Notes under the pieces: model-generated
Seen by the model: only the letters and a program-made list of their open reading frames with translations
Databases searched by the model: none
What the model was told of the DNA's origin: nothing
Shown: in pieces, positions 33,603-33,779 of the stretch
How positions within the stretch are numbered: position 1 is the stretch's first letter
Layout of the letters: each line of letters starts with the position of its first letter
Assembly (NCBI GenBank): GCA_018398765.1
Contig: JAHBMJ010000266.1
Location: 97,618 to 131,396, forward strand
Reading direction: 5' to 3'
From: Chromera velia
Taxonomy: Eukaryota > Sar > Chromeraceae
DNA: 33,779 nt
Program-made: the position numbers and the translations under genes

Positions 33603-33779
33603 ACTCACGATGAAATCGATCCGTAGGTCCTTATTCCAGAGAAAGTCGTATCTGAGTGGCCAGCAGAGAGCCACTCCCAGAGGAAAAAACGTTCAATTCT
33701 AGCAATCGATCAAGACGAAACAATGAGAAATTTTGTGAGTCAAAAATGCATGCGAGAGGAGACGCCTGACGGAGTCCCT

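Overview
The window is nuclear DNA of a unicellular eukaryote. Genes are cut by many GT-AG introns, with donors mostly AG|GTGAG[T/C] and acceptors (Py)nNCAG. Several proteins carry long low-complexity linkers, and microsatellites fill introns. No bacterial operon structure, rRNA or tRNA was recognised. The intron-rich style, ankyrin and WD40 proteins, Ser/Gly/Ala linkers and moderate GC with AT-rich islands would suit a chromerid alga such as Chromera velia. That assignment is inference from style, not from a marker gene.

Layout. (1) 1-1540, +: 3' part of a ubiquitin-specific-protease (USP7-like) gene whose catalytic signatures look lost. (2) 1550-4668, +: a ParA/Soj-like KGGVGKT ATPase gene in four exons, abutting the USP frame so closely that the two may be one gene split by a one-base shift in a G10/A9 run. 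(3) 4669-7303: non-coding convergent spacer with an AT-rich island. (4) 18169-7304, -: a 12-exon gene for a largely disordered protein of about 2,562 residues; I reconstructed every junction and all phases agree. (5) 18170-18667: divergent promoter region. (6) 18668-22356, +: WD40-like beta-propeller gene, with a candidate antisense ORF nested in its last intron. (7) 22808-25170, +: a five-exon, 234-residue protein with a duplicated W-x-DRF...HPxxREYFD motif; it may instead be the 3' end of the WD40 gene. (8) 25171-26815: second convergent spacer, also with an AT-rich island. (9) about 29558-26816, -: a beta-propeller-like protein whose main intron is an expanded GACA/TGTC microsatellite that starts at the splice donor. 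(10) 29871-33418, +: an ankyrin-repeat protein of about 1,026 residues, divergent from (9).

The genes do not form an evident pathway. The items that stand out are the possible pseudo-deubiquitinase/ParA fusion, the giant disordered protein with ordered ends, the duplicated REYFD motif protein, and the microsatellite-defined splice donor.
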